This document shows, piece by piece, positions 9,055 to 18,180 of a DNA stretch of 64,000 nt (position 1 is the stretch's first letter; every line of letters starts with the position of its first letter). The notes under the pieces were generated by a model, which ran no database searches, had not been told where the DNA came from, and saw only the letters and a list, made by a program, of their open reading frames with translations. The position numbers and the translations under genes were made by a program. This stretch comes from Cryobacterium sp. CG_9.6 (lineage in GTDB: Bacteria > Actinomycetota > Actinomycetes > Actinomycetales > Microbacteriaceae): contig NZ_JARXUZ010000001.1 in assembly GCF_029893365.1 (NCBI RefSeq), forward strand, positions 1,054,001 to 1,118,000, in the 5' to 3' direction.

Positions 9055-10604
9055 AACTCCGGCTGCTGTCCAACCTGTTCCGGCGCAGCCCCGGGCAGAC
9101 TGCCGGCGTCGTTGCCGGCCTCCTCTATACGCTCGCGGTGACCGTTGCTCTGTTTGTGTCACTCGTTGGTCTGCGCCAGGTGAGTGACGTCGCCCTGATT
9201 CGCGACGCCGTCACGGTCACCGGCTCGGTCATCGTGCTCGGTTTTCTGCTTCTGCCACTGGTGTTTGGAACGGAAGACGCACTGGACCCCAGACGGTTCG
9301 GCCTTTTTGGGCTTCCGACCCGGGACCTGTCCTTTGGTCTCGGAGTCACGGGTCTGCTCGGCATTCCCTCCGTGACCCTCACGGTTGTGCTGATCGGCAC
9401 GATTGTCACCTGGTCGCGTGGTGGAGCCGAAACGCTGCTGGCGATCGTTTCGGCCGCCCTGATTCTCGTGACGTGTGTTCTGTTGTCGCGACTGGGCAGG
9501 GGCATCGGTGCGCTGGTGTTGTCCAGGCGCCGATCCCGGGAGTTCACCGGTGTGGGCGGCGTCGTTCTGCTCGTTGTTATCGCGCCGATTATTCTCCTGC
9601 TGCTCAACACGGATTGGGGTCGGACCGGCCGCGGGGTGCTCAGCGGGCTCGCAACGATTCTCGGCTGGACACCGTTCGGTGCGGCGTGGTCTGTTCCCGG
9701 TGACGCTGCTGTTGGCCAGGCCGGAACGGCGATCCTGAAGCTTCTCCTGGCCGCGGTCACCGTCTGGGTGCTGTGGCTGGCGTGGCAAGCAGTCGTCGCT
9801 CGCCTGCTGGTGACACCCGGTCGCGACGCGGTGGCTCGCGAGAACACGGGGCTCGGGTGGTTCGACCGCCTGCCCCACAATCCCATCGGTGCCATTGCCG
9901 CACGCACCCTTACCTACTGGGCACGGGATTCGCGCTACGGGGTGTCCTTCCTCATGATTCCCTTTGTACCCATCCTGGCCGTGCTTCCACTGGCCTTTGC
10001 CGGAGTTCCCCTGCAGTGGTTGGCGCTTGTGCCGGTTCCACTGGTCTGTGTCTTCCTCGGGTGGTCGATCCACAATGACGTGGCTTTTGACAGCACCGCC
10101 ATCTGGCTTCATGTGGCGTCTGGAACGCGTGGTTTCACCGACCGCCTGGGACGGTTGATTCCCACGCTGGCCCTGGGCATTCCGGTGATCGGTCTGGGAT
10201 CAGCGGCGAGCATTTCTATTTACGATGACTGGTCGGTGCTGCCATCCATGCTCGGAGTGAGCACGAGTATTTTTCTCTGCGGTCTTGGCCTGTCGAGCTT
10301 CACGTCGGCGCGTTATCCCTACCCGGTGGCGAAACCCGGAGACAGCCCGTTCGCTCAGCCACAGGCATCCGAGTCATCATCGGCGCTCACCCAGAGCGTC
10401 TCTTTTCTGGGTCCGATTGCTCTGGCGTTGCCCGCCGCCTTCTGTGCCTACCTTGGTTTCACCAGTGACCTGAGCTGGCACCTGACCGCGCTCCTGGTGG
10501 GCGTCGGAATCGGGCTGGTGACACTGATCGTGGGTGTCTGGGCCGGTGGGCGTATCTTTGAGCATCGTGGTCCCGACATGCTGGCGGCCGCACAGCGTGC
10601 CTGA
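9030..10604 (+). CDS. ABC transporter permease, large multi-helix
   Basis: A 524-residue integral membrane protein with roughly a dozen hydrophobic segments spread along its length, beginning at GTG 9030 and overlapping the upstream ATPase gene by 25 bases. The layout (single long permease paired with one ATPase) matches ABC-2-like exporters of actinobacteria annotated only as ABC transporter permease. No substrate-recognition motif can be read. The tight overlap indicates a dedicated ATPase-permease pair. Confidence 0.8.
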   Translation: MVAQLLGLKLRLLSNLFRRSPGQTAGVVAGLLYTLAVTVALFVSLVGLRQVSDVALIRDAVTVTGSVIVLGFLLLPLVFGTEDALDPRRFGLFGLPTRDLSFGLGVTGLLGIPSVTLTVVLIGTIVTWSRGGAETLLAIVSAALILVTCVLLSRLGRGIGALVLSRRRSREFTGVGGVVLLVVIAPIILLLLNTDWGRTGRGVLSGLATILGWTPFGAAWSVPGDAAVGQAGTAILKLLLAAVTVWVLWLAWQAVVARLLVTPGRDAVARENTGLGWFDRLPHNPIGAIAARTLTYWARDSRYGVSFLMIPFVPILAVLPLAFAGVPLQWLALVPVPLVCVFLGWSIHNDVAFDSTAIWLHVASGTRGFTDRLGRLIPTLALGIPVIGLGSAASISIYDDWSVLPSMLGVSTSIFLCGLGLSSFTSARYPYPVAKPGDSPFAQPQASESSSALTQSVSFLGPIALALPAAFCAYLGFTSDLSWHLTALLVGVGIGLVTLIVGVWAGGRIFEHRGPDMLAAAQRA

Positions 10605-10642
10605 TCTGGTCTGAGTCGGCGCGCGCGGTTTACACTGGAGTC

Positions 10643-10930
10643 ATGACTGATATCTTCCGTGCGAGCAGTGTCGAACCCGGTCAGCCCGGGGGTGGAATCT
10701 CCACCCTTGATCGTGAGCTCGAAGAGCTGCTGAACCAGGAGCAGATTGAGCCGGGCGACCACGAGCGCTTCTCGCACTACGTGCCCAAAGACAAGATTTT
10801 GGAGTCGGCCATCACGGGCAAGCCGGTGAAGGCACTCTGTGGCAAGAAGTGGCTGCCGGGTCGCGACCCGGAGAAGTTTCCGGTGTGCCCCACCTGTAAG
10901 GCCATCTGGGAGAAGATGAAGGACAAGTAG
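10643..10930 (+). CDS. DUF3039 domain-containing protein
   Basis: A 95-residue acidic-then-basic protein ending in KMKDK. The C-terminal half has HYVPKDKI, then ALCGKKWLPGRDPEKFPVCPTC, a cysteine arrangement that could bind zinc. This matches the actinobacterial DUF3039 family, which is widespread, small and uncharacterised. It is preceded by an unrelated ABC permease and converges with pncB. ATG 10643 is the only sensible start. Confidence 0.85.
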   Translation: MTDIFRASSVEPGQPGGGISTLDRELEELLNQEQIEPGDHERFSHYVPKDKILESAITGKPVKALCGKKWLPGRDPEKFPVCPTCKAIWEKMKDK

Positions 10931-10942
10931 CTCTCTGCGCGG

Positions 10943-12268
10943 TTACCGGTAGGTCGTAGGAATCACGGCATCGCCGCGGCCCAGTCGGAATGCTTCGATC
11001 GGCAACTCTCTCATCACTGTGGCGCAGTGTGCTCGTGCGAGCTCGGTGCCCGCGGCACCGGTGAATCGCTCGGTGAGAACGCCGTCTGCGATGAGTGGAA
11101 CGAGCAGTGGGCGGTCCCGTGCGGTGCCCGCTTCTGCATCCGCCGGTGCTGCGGCCGGCCCCGCTCCCAGCAGCACAACCTCTTCACGTGCCGTACCGTG
11201 CTCGTCAATGCGGCGGATCGCGTTCTTCCGGCCACCAATGGAGGTCTTCGAGACCGATGTCTTGGCCACCGAGATCCACTCGGCATTCGGACTGCGATGG
11301 GCCACCAGTTTGTAGACCAGGCCGGCGGCGGGTTCGCCCGAGCCCGTCACAACGGATGTCCCCACTCCGAACGCATCAACCGGTGACGCTGAGAGGGCTG
11401 CGATCGAGAATTCGTCGAGATCGCTCGTCACGGTGATCGTGGTGTTCACCGCTCCGAGGGAGTCGAGCTGCGCTCGGGCGGCAGCCACGACCGTTGGCAG
11501 GTCTCCCGAGTCAATGCGAATCGCGCCGAGTTGCGGCCCGGCCACCTCCACCGCAAGAGCGATGCCACGAGGCACGTTGTACGTGTCGACAAGAAGCGTC
11601 GTTCCCGTTCCGAAGGCGGCCACCTGCGCGCGGAAAGCCTCCTCCTCGCTGTCGTGAAGCAGGACAAAAGAGTGCGCTGCCGTTCCCATCGTGGGGATGC
11701 CCCAGGTGCGGCCGGCTTCGAGGCTGCTGGTGGCGGAGAACCCGGCGATGTACGCGGCTCGGGCGGCGGCCACAGCGGCATGCTCACTCGTGCGGCGCGA
11801 GCCCATCTCCGCGATCGGTCGCCCGAGGCTCACGGACACCATCCGGGCGGCGGCGCTGGCCACCGACGTGTCGTAGTTGAGCACGCTCAGAATGATGGTC
11901 TCGAGCATGACGCCCTCGGCAAAGGTGCTCTCCACCTGCAGCAGGGGTGAGCCGGGGAAGTAGGCATCGCCCTCCTGATAGCCCCAAACGCTGCCGCGGA
12001 AGGCGTAGTTGGCGAGAAAATCCAGGGTGGGTCGACGCACAACCGCGTTCTCTTCCAGCCAGCTGAGTTCCGCGTCCTCGAACCGGAACTGACGGATGAG
12101 CTCCATCAGTCGTCCGGTACCGGCAACGATTCCGTAGCGTCGACCGGTGGGGAGGCGGCGGGCAAAGGCCTCAAACATGCACTCTAGATCGGCGCGCCCA
12201 CTCTGAATCGCGGCGTCAACCATGGTGAGTTCGTAGCGGTCTGTGCGGAATGCGGGGGACAAGGTCAC
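10943..12268 (-). CDS. pncB: Nicotinate phosphoribosyltransferase
   Basis: Enzyme of the NAD salvage route that joins nicotinate and PRPP to give nicotinate mononucleotide with ATP hydrolysis. The protein opens with FRTDRYELTMV, a family hallmark; later come the SRRTSEHAA region, GTAAHSFVLLH with the His normally phosphorylated, LLVDTYNVPRG and AIRIDSGDL. The length of 441 residues is normal. It starts with GTG 12268, divergent from murI with a 62-base gap that must hold both promoters. Confidence 0.93.
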   Translation of the reverse strand: MTLSPAFRTDRYELTMVDAAIQSGRADLECMFEAFARRLPTGRRYGIVAGTGRLMELIRQFRFEDAELSWLEENAVVRRPTLDFLANYAFRGSVWGYQEGDAYFPGSPLLQVESTFAEGVMLETIILSVLNYDTSVASAAARMVSVSLGRPIAEMGSRRTSEHAAVAAARAAYIAGFSATSSLEAGRTWGIPTMGTAAHSFVLLHDSEEEAFRAQVAAFGTGTTLLVDTYNVPRGIALAVEVAGPQLGAIRIDSGDLPTVVAAARAQLDSLGAVNTTITVTSDLDEFSIAALSASPVDAFGVGTSVVTGSGEPAAGLVYKLVAHRSPNAEWISVAKTSVSKTSIGGRKNAIRRIDEHGTAREEVVLLGAGPAAAPADAEAGTARDRPLLVPLIADGVLTERFTGAAGTELARAHCATVMRELPIEAFRLGRGDAVIPTTYR

Positions 12269-12330
12269 GGCACGAGCCTATCCGTCCGGGCCGATGACGG
12301 CGGGAGGTTGGGGCGACTAGGCTTGACCGA

Positions 12331-13200
12331 GTGACTGACGCACCGATTGGAATCTTCGACTCCGGAGTGGGCGGGCTCACGGTTGCGCGGGCCATCAAAG
12401 ACCAGTTGCCCAACGAATCGCTGCTGTATATCGGTGATACCGCGCATTCGCCCTATGGGCCCAAGAAGATCGCCGACGTGCGGGGATTCGCTCTTGATGT
12501 GCTGGACGACCTCGTGGCTCAAGACGTGAAGCTCATCGTCATTGCGTGCAACACCGCATCCGCAGCGATGCTGCGTGATGCCCGCGAGCGCTACAGCGTG
12601 CCCGTGATCGAGGTGATCCAGCCGGCCGTGCGCCGTGCCGTGGGCACAACGCGTAACAAGCGAGTCGGCGTGATCGGTACCGAGGGAACCGTGAACTCAC
12701 GGGCCTACAACGACGCTTTTGCCGCGGCCACGGACATCCGCTTGTTCAGCGCGGCCTGCCCGCGATTTGTGGAATTTGTGGAGGCGGGTGTGACGTCGGG
12801 CGCCGAGGTGCTTGCCGTCGCTGCGGAGTATCTTGCCCCCCTGCAAGAGGCCAACGTGGACACCCTCGTTCTTGGCTGCACGCACTATCCGTTTCTGCGG
12901 GGCGCGATTTCATATGTGATGGGTGACGCTGTCACGCTGGTATCCAGTGACACGGAAACGGCCAACGACGTGTACCGGGTCTTGGTGAGCCAGGGCCTCG
13001 AACGTCATAGCCGGTCGGCCCCAACCTACCGATATGAGGCCACGGGAGCGAGCGCCGACGATTTTCTCGAGCTGGCACATCGGCTCCTCGGGCCCGAGAT
13101 CTCCCGGGTTAATTTGATTGAAACCGGCTCACTCAGCCTCGCCGACCTGAACGAATTCGCCGCACTGCACCCCCCAACCACTGTCAAGGAGAACCCATGA
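12331..13200 (+). CDS. murI: Glutamate racemase
   Basis: Makes D-glutamate for peptidoglycan by cofactor-independent racemisation. The substrate loop [14 protein letters not shown] is at the N-terminus; the two catalytic cysteines lie in [13 protein letters not shown] and [11 protein letters not shown]. Starts at GTG 12331, 289 residues, standard for the family. The stop overlaps the next gene's start in an ATGA arrangement, so murI and rph are translationally coupled, followed closely by rdgB. Confidence 0.95.
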   Translation: MTDAPIGIFDSGVGGLTVARAIKDQLPNESLLYIGDTAHSPYGPKKIADVRGFALDVLDDLVAQDVKLIVIACNTASAAMLRDARERYSVPVIEVIQPAVRRAVGTTRNKRVGVIGTEGTVNSRAYNDAFAAATDIRLFSAACPRFVEFVEAGVTSGAEVLAVAAEYLAPLQEANVDTLVLGCTHYPFLRGAISYVMGDAVTLVSSDTETANDVYRVLVSQGLERHSRSAPTYRYEATGASADDFLELAHRLLGPEISRVNLIETGSLSLADLNEFAALHPPTTVKENP

Positions 13201-13931
13201 ACGACGCTGTACGCATCGACGGACGCACCAATGATCAGCTGCGCCCCATCACCATCGAGCGCGGCTGGAGCGAGCAGGCGGAAGGTTCCGCACTGATCTC
13301 CTACGGCCGCACCAAGGTGCTCTGCACCGCGTCCTTCACCAACGGCGTCCCACGCTGGATGTCGGGCAAGGGCAAGGGCTGGGTCACCGCGGAGTATTCC
13401 ATGCTCCCTCGCTCTACGAACTCTCGCATGGACCGTGAGTCGGTCAAGGGCAAGGTTGGTGGACGCACCCATGAGATCAGTCGTCTGGTGGGACGCAGCC
13501 TGCGCGCGGTCGTGGACATGAAAGCGCTGGGCGAAAACACCATCGTTCTTGATTGTGATGTTTTGCAGGCCGACGGCGGAACGCGCACCGCCGCAATCAC
13601 GGGTGCCTACGTGGCTCTCGCCGACGCTCTGGCGTGGGGCCGCGAGAAGAAGTTCATCGCCCAGAAGGCGCAGCCCCTCACTGATAGTGTGTCAGCGGTC
13701 TCCGTGGGCATCATCGGTGGTGTGCCTATGCTCGACCTGGCATACACCGAAGACGTCCGTGCCGACACCGACATGAACGTGGTGGTCACCGGACGAGGCA
13801 AGTTTGTTGAGGTGCAGGGCACGGCCGAGGCCGCACCCTTTGACCGCACCGAGCTGGACACTCTGCTGGACCTCGCTCTGGCCGGTGCCATTACGCTCAC
13901 CGAGTTCCAGAACCGCGCACTGGAAGGCTGA
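13197..13931 (+). CDS. rph: Ribonuclease PH
   Basis: Phosphorolytic 3'-5' exoribonuclease that trims tRNA 3' ends. Recognisable stretches include the TKVLCTASF strand, the Arg-rich [13 protein letters not shown] and [15 protein letters not shown] region that binds phosphate and RNA, and [14 protein letters not shown]. Full length at 244 residues. It overlaps murI by four bases and leads into rdgB after a 3-base gap. Confidence 0.95.
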   Translation: MNDAVRIDGRTNDQLRPITIERGWSEQAEGSALISYGRTKVLCTASFTNGVPRWMSGKGKGWVTAEYSMLPRSTNSRMDRESVKGKVGGRTHEISRLVGRSLRAVVDMKALGENTIVLDCDVLQADGGTRTAAITGAYVALADALAWGREKKFIAQKAQPLTDSVSAVSVGIIGGVPMLDLAYTEDVRADTDMNVVVTGRGKFVEVQGTAEAAPFDRTELDTLLDLALAGAITLTEFQNRALEG

Positions 13932-13934
13932 GCA

Positions 13935-14525
13935 ATGCAGATCGTACTGGCTACGCACAACGCTCACAAGGTGGAGGAGCTGCGCCGCATCCTGGAGCCG
14001 CAACTGCCCGGTATTGAGGTTCTCGCCTACGACGGCCCCGAACCGGTCGAAGACGGGGCTACTTTCACCGCGAACGCACTGATCAAAGCACGGGCGGCCG
14101 CAAAACACACGGGCTTGCCGGCGATCGCCGACGATTCGGGAATCTGCGTTGACGTGCTGGGAGGTGCGCCGGGGATCTTCTCCGCCCGCTGGGCCGGCCC
14201 GGACCGCGACTCCGACCAAAACCTGCAGCTTCTGCTCTGGCAACTCAGTGACATGGCTGATGAACACCGCGGTGCGAACTTCACCTGTGCGGCAGCCCTC
14301 GCCCTACCGGACGGCACCGAGCACGCTGTGGTGGCCGAGTGGCCGGGGCAGCTGCTGCACGAGCCCAATGGCACCAACGGATTCGGTTACGATCCCATCT
14401 TCTTGCCCGACGGGTATGCCATTTCGGCGGCCGAGCTGTCGGCGCATGTGAAGAATCAGGTGAGCCACCGAGCCATGGCATTCGAAGCGCTCATCCCCGT
14501 GGTGCGTGAGGTCCTAGGCGCCTAA
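13935..14525 (+). CDS. rdgB: XTP/dITP diphosphatase (HAM1/RdgB)
   Basis: House-cleaning pyrophosphatase that removes dITP/XTP from the nucleotide pool. ATHNAHKVEEL at the N-terminus, the ADDSGICVDVLGGAPG block and the FGYDPIF followed by SHRAMAF near the end are diagnostic. 196 residues. It is the third gene of the murI-rph-rdgB run. The stop codon TAA at 14523-14525 lies inside the 5-bp target duplication of the downstream insertion sequence, so the coding sequence survived the insertion. Confidence 0.95.
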   Translation: MQIVLATHNAHKVEELRRILEPQLPGIEVLAYDGPEPVEDGATFTANALIKARAAAKHTGLPAIADDSGICVDVLGGAPGIFSARWAGPDRDSDQNLQLLLWQLSDMADEHRGANFTCAAALALPDGTEHAVVAEWPGQLLHEPNGTNGFGYDPIFLPDGYAISAAELSAHVKNQVSHRAMAFEALIPVVREVLGA

Positions 14526-14526
14526 G

Positions 14527-16175
14527 CCTCGATCCACCGGTCTGCCTTGACTGATCGGCGTCACTGAATTCAGATCGTGGTTTTTGGTGGCGGGCAGGGC
14601 GAGGCTGCCGACCTTGCTGCCGGTGGTGTTCCAAGTCTTCGTTCGCCGGGTGGCTGGTGGTTAGGTGGCGGCGGTTTGCGGCGGGCCGCAGGCCGCCGCG
14701 AACGCGGTCGTCCATCCGGGTTTCCATGGCCAGTTGGCGGGGAGGTGCAGGGTGATCCTGCGTGCCGAGGTGGAGATGCGGGCGGGGATGCTGATGAGTT
14801 TGCGACGAATGGTGCCGCTGCGTGCCTTGCCGAGATCGCTGCCGGCCAGCGAACCAACGGCGCGCGAAAGGTTGAAGGCGATCGTGGCCAGCACGAGCCA
14901 GGCCGCGTTGGCCGTGAACACACCTGATGGCAGGTGCGCCAGCGCGCTGTCCTTAAGGTCGGCGTTAATCTGCTCGATGATGGCGTGCTGCCGGTGGGTC
15001 TGGTCCGCGGTGACAGTGTCCAGGTCGCTGGTGGTGAAGAACGCATGAAACCGATGCGTGTCAAACAGGGTCGGCTGCCCTTCGGTCGCCTTCTGATTCA
15101 GTTCCGGGATCCGGCGCACGACCAGGCGCCCCACGATGCGTTCGGCCTTCTTGCGCGAGCTGAACGCGGTGAACACGACTTCCGCGACCTCGGCGGACGA
15201 TATCCACGCGCCGGTGGCCTCGTCCCGGATCGCATCGGTGTAGTTGATGGTCGTCCATTGGTCATCGGTGATCGTGCCGATGGCGCGCTTAACGGCCGGG
15301 TCCATGCGTGCCGTGATGGACACTTTTGCGCCAGCCCGGTGCGCGGCGGCGACGACCGCGTGCCCATAGAACGCGCTGTCCGCGCGCAGCAGCACGAGGC
15401 CGGTGGCCGTCTGGCTGCGGAGGCGTTTCACGGTGGCGAGGACATCCCCGACGAACTTTCCCGCGCCGCGCGGGGAACCTGCCGCGCCTTTCCGCAGCCG
15501 GGAGCCGACGATGATCGGTGCCGCCTGGGGTGTGGAGACGATGCCGATCAGAGCGTTCAAGCCGCGCACTCCGGAGTAGCCGTAACCGGAGCCTTGCTTC
15601 TGATATCCGTGGACTTCCTTGATCGTGTCGTCGATGTCCACAAGGGCATAGTCGTCGATGCCCGCCACGATCGGGGTGTGTGCGGCGACGTTGACCAGCC
15701 ACCGCCAAGCGACGGCGTCCAACTGACGGACGTGACCAAACGTGAACGACCGCAGGAACGACCCCAACGTCGACGGGGCATACGTCCCGACGAAGAGTTT
15801 CTTCATCCCGCCGTGCCGCAGCAACGCCATGTCATCAATCGAATCGGCACCAGCGAGCATCCCCGCGACCAACGCGGTGACTTTCAACCCCGAGTTCGCG
15901 CCGAAGTACCCCGGCAAGGTCAGCCATGCATCGGCGAGGTCGCTGAGGCCGGTTTTCACCGCCAACGCCATCGCGGGGACAAGCCCCGCGGACGACACGA
16001 GATTCGTGTCGTCGAAGGTGGCTGACAAGCGGCTGGAACTGTGGAAAAGTTGCATCTACGAGATGCCTCTCGAATCGGTTGAAATGAACCCTAAGTAAGT
16101 TCTATTTTTCCTGATCCGAGTGGCATTCTCTGTTTAACGCGCCGCTACGACCCTAACTCGACCGGTGGATCGAGG
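14527..16175 (-). mobile_element. IS1380-family insertion sequence
   Basis: A 1,649-bp element with perfect 15-bp terminal inverted repeats, CCTCGATCCACCGGT at 14527-14541 and its reverse complement at 16161-16175. The five bases CTAAG flank both ends (14522-14526 and 16176-16180) as a target-site duplication. One transposase gene fills it on the minus strand. The intact ends, duplication and reading frame all point to a complete, fairly recent insertion directly behind rdgB. Confidence 0.9.
14661..16055 (-). CDS. IS1380-family transposase
   Basis: DDE transposase of 464 residues. The opening with FDDTNLVSSAGLVPAMALA and the middle IDDYALVDIDDTIKEVHG and LVLLRADSAFYGHAVV segments are typical of IS1380-family proteins, with Asp residues of the catalytic triad in VDIDDT and LRADSAF. 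The C-terminal part includes a QINADLKDSALAHLPSG stretch bearing a further acidic residue. The frame is uninterrupted, so the enzyme may be active. ATG 16055 is preceded by GAGAGG. Confidence 0.9.
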   Translation of the reverse strand: MQLFHSSSRLSATFDDTNLVSSAGLVPAMALAVKTGLSDLADAWLTLPGYFGANSGLKVTALVAGMLAGADSIDDMALLRHGGMKKLFVGTYAPSTLGSFLRSFTFGHVRQLDAVAWRWLVNVAAHTPIVAGIDDYALVDIDDTIKEVHGYQKQGSGYGYSGVRGLNALIGIVSTPQAAPIIVGSRLRKGAAGSPRGAGKFVGDVLATVKRLRSQTATGLVLLRADSAFYGHAVVAAAHRAGAKVSITARMDPAVKRAIGTITDDQWTTINYTDAIRDEATGAWISSAEVAEVVFTAFSSRKKAERIVGRLVVRRIPELNQKATEGQPTLFDTHRFHAFFTTSDLDTVTADQTHRQHAIIEQINADLKDSALAHLPSGVFTANAAWLVLATIAFNLSRAVGSLAGSDLGKARSGTIRRKLISIPARISTSARRITLHLPANWPWKPGWTTAFAAACGPPQTAAT

Positions 16176-16257
16176 CTAAGCGCGCACTGAGAACGGCACT
16201 CATTCCCAATTAGCGCCCCGACTGGCGATTGGGTCAGCGTGGACCTAACGTTGAGTT

Positions 16258-17172
16258 ATGGGTCATGACCACGCGCACTCCTCGGAGTCGAATCGTACCC
16301 GGCTCACACTCGCCATCGGCATTATTGGCGTGGTTTTGCTCGTGGAAATCGTGGGTGCCGTTGTCAGCGGTTCGCTCGCATTGCTGGCCGACGCTGGCCA
16401 CATGCTCTCTGACCTGCTCGGCCTGATTGTTGCCCTCACGGCAACGATCGTTGCGGCTCGGCCGGCCACAGATCGGCAGACCTTCGGCTATCAGCGTGCG
16501 GAGGTCTTCGGGGCGCTGATCAACGGGCTTATTCTGCTCGGGGTTGCCGTGTTCGTGGTGATCGGGGCGGTGAGCCGTCTGCTCGACCCGGCTGCCACGG
16601 AGGTTCTGGGCGGCCCCATGCTGATCGTGGCCATCATCGGTCTCGTCGCCAACATTGGGGCGCTGCTTCTGCTGCGCCCCGCCGCCGCTGGCTCGATCAA
16701 CATGCGCGGGGCTTACCTGGAAGTGCTGGGCGACGCTCTCGGTTCGGTTGCCGTCATTATTGCCGCCACGATCATTCTGCTCACCGGGTTTGCCCCGGCC
16801 GATGCGATTGCCTCACTTCTCATTGCGGCGATGATCGTGCCGCGTGCCGTCGTGTTGCTGCGCGATGTGGTGCGCGTCTTCAGCGAATCGGCGCCCGCAG
16901 ACACCGATGTGGCAGAGATTCGTCGGCACCTCGAGGAAACCACGGGCGTCCTGGCCGTGCACGACGTGCACGTGTGGGCGATCACGAGTGGCGCGCATGT
17001 CTTCAGTGCTCACATTGTGGTCGAACCTGAAGTGCTCGCCGACGGCCGGGCCGGCGCCCTCCTCGATGAGTTATCAGCCTGTCTCGCCACGCACTTCGAT
17101 GTGGACCATTCCACATTTCAGCTCGAGCCCGCCGAACACGCTAGCCACGGGCACGATCACCTGCATCCCTGA
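16258..17172 (+). CDS. Cation diffusion facilitator (CzcD-like) metal efflux protein
   Basis: Zn/Co/Cd-type proton-coupled efflux protein of the inner membrane. The start is His rich (MGHDHAH) and the end carries HASHGHDHLHP, both candidate metal-binding tails. Helix 2 has LLADAGHMLSDL and helix 5 has LEVLGDALGS, the paired His/Asp sites of the family. Six helices are followed by a cytoplasmic domain with VHDVHVWAI. The IS element ends 83 bases upstream of the start and may have replaced or distanced the original promoter. Confidence 0.9.
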   Translation: MGHDHAHSSESNRTRLTLAIGIIGVVLLVEIVGAVVSGSLALLADAGHMLSDLLGLIVALTATIVAARPATDRQTFGYQRAEVFGALINGLILLGVAVFVVIGAVSRLLDPAATEVLGGPMLIVAIIGLVANIGALLLLRPAAAGSINMRGAYLEVLGDALGSVAVIIAATIILLTGFAPADAIASLLIAAMIVPRAVVLLRDVVRVFSESAPADTDVAEIRRHLEETTGVLAVHDVHVWAITSGAHVFSAHIVVEPEVLADGRAGALLDELSACLATHFDVDHSTFQLEPAEHASHGHDHLHP

Positions 17173-17193
17173 CCTGGCCCCGTCGTGCGGTCC

Positions 17194-17931
17194 TTACGCC
17201 TCGTGACGACCCTCGTGGTTCGTGGTGAATGTATCGGGATCAAGCGCGAGTGGCCCCGTGACCGGGGCGGCACCTCGTGCCGCACGGCGGGCTTTGACCG
17301 TGGACCGAACGTAGTGAAAGGTGGTGGGGATCAGCGTAACGATCACTGCGCCAATGAGGATGATGTCGATGTAGCTGGTCACGAACTCGGCAACCGGCGG
17401 TATGTACCCCAAAAGGTAGCCCACGCAAGTGAGCCCCGCGCCCCAGATCATGGCGCCAACCAAGTTGTAGAACGTGTACTTGCGGTAATTCATCTTGCCC
17501 ACGCCGGCCGCAACTGGAGCGAAGGTGCGCACGACGGGAACGAAGCGGGCCATGATCACGGCCACGCCGCCAAAACGCACGAAGAACGAATTGGTGCGCT
17601 CCACATTCGCGATGCTGAACAGGCCGGATTCCTTGCGCTCAAACACGTGCGGACCAAATTTGTGACCAATGAAATATCCCACTTCGCCACCAAGAAAGGC
17701 GGAAAAGCCAATGGCCAGGGCAACCCACCAAATATCAATGGTGATGACTCCGGCCGCCGGAAAAGCCAGAAGGCCGGTAATCACCAGAAGCGTGTCTCCG
17801 GGCAGTAGGAATCCCACCAGCAGGCCCGTCTCGGCAAAAACGATGGCACACACCACGAGGAGGGCCCACGGTCCGGCCGAGTTAATGATCTGGGTCGGAT
17901 CCAACCAAGGAATCAAAGCGGTAGGAAACAC
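17194..17931 (-). CDS. DedA/SNARE-associated family membrane protein
   Basis: DedA-family inner-membrane protein, a group linked to membrane lipid (undecaprenyl phosphate or phospholipid) flipping and envelope homeostasis. Landmarks are ETGLLVGFLLPGDTLL near the N-terminus, GGEVGYFIGHKFG, and the FVPVVRTFAPVAAGVGKM segment with its conserved Arg and glycines. 245 residues with a basic C-terminal tail. The start is GTG 17931. It converges on the CDF gene. Confidence 0.88.
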   Translation of the reverse strand: MFPTALIPWLDPTQIINSAGPWALLVVCAIVFAETGLLVGFLLPGDTLLVITGLLAFPAAGVITIDIWWVALAIGFSAFLGGEVGYFIGHKFGPHVFERKESGLFSIANVERTNSFFVRFGGVAVIMARFVPVVRTFAPVAAGVGKMNYRKYTFYNLVGAMIWGAGLTCVGYLLGYIPPVAEFVTSYIDIILIGAVIVTLIPTTFHYVRSTVKARRAARGAAPVTGPLALDPDTFTTNHEGRHEA

Positions 17932-18114
17932 GGGTGATTACTCCAGTTGACGACGGGGCGCCGAGACGATGAAAGATACTGCGCCACAATAGCGCGTTTG
18001 CCCGGCAATATGCCGGAACCCAGACCTCCGGTTCGGGGCACGATGCACCGGTCGGGGCGTCGTGACGCGATGCCCGGCACGTGTCGGAGGGGAGACGCCG
18101 ACCGCTGACCGCAC

Positions 18115-18133
18115 TTAGGTTATGCTTACCTAA
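18115..18133 (+). promoter_or_regulatory. IdeR/DtxR-type iron box
   Basis: The 19-bp sequence TTAGGTTATGCTTACCTAA matches the actinobacterial IdeR/DtxR consensus (TTAGGTTAGSCTAACCTAA) at 17 of 19 positions and is an imperfect palindrome. It sits 47 bases upstream of the adenylation/acyltransferase fusion gene, where a bound repressor would block transcription when iron is plentiful. Function is inferred from sequence match only. Confidence 0.75.
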
Positions 18134-18180
18134 GTTCTTTTCGGGATTACTCCGTTTTTAGTTGAAAGTATCACCTCCTT

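Noticed and set aside
14934-16025. Plus-strand 363-codon frame inside the IS element
   Set aside because: Antisense shadow of the transposase, which has a normal start and conserved Asp motifs.
18160-18180. AAGGAGGTGAT on the minus strand as a ribosome-binding site for a minus-strand gene
   Set aside because: No start codon follows at proper spacing; the minus-strand frame there is antisense to the ligase gene.
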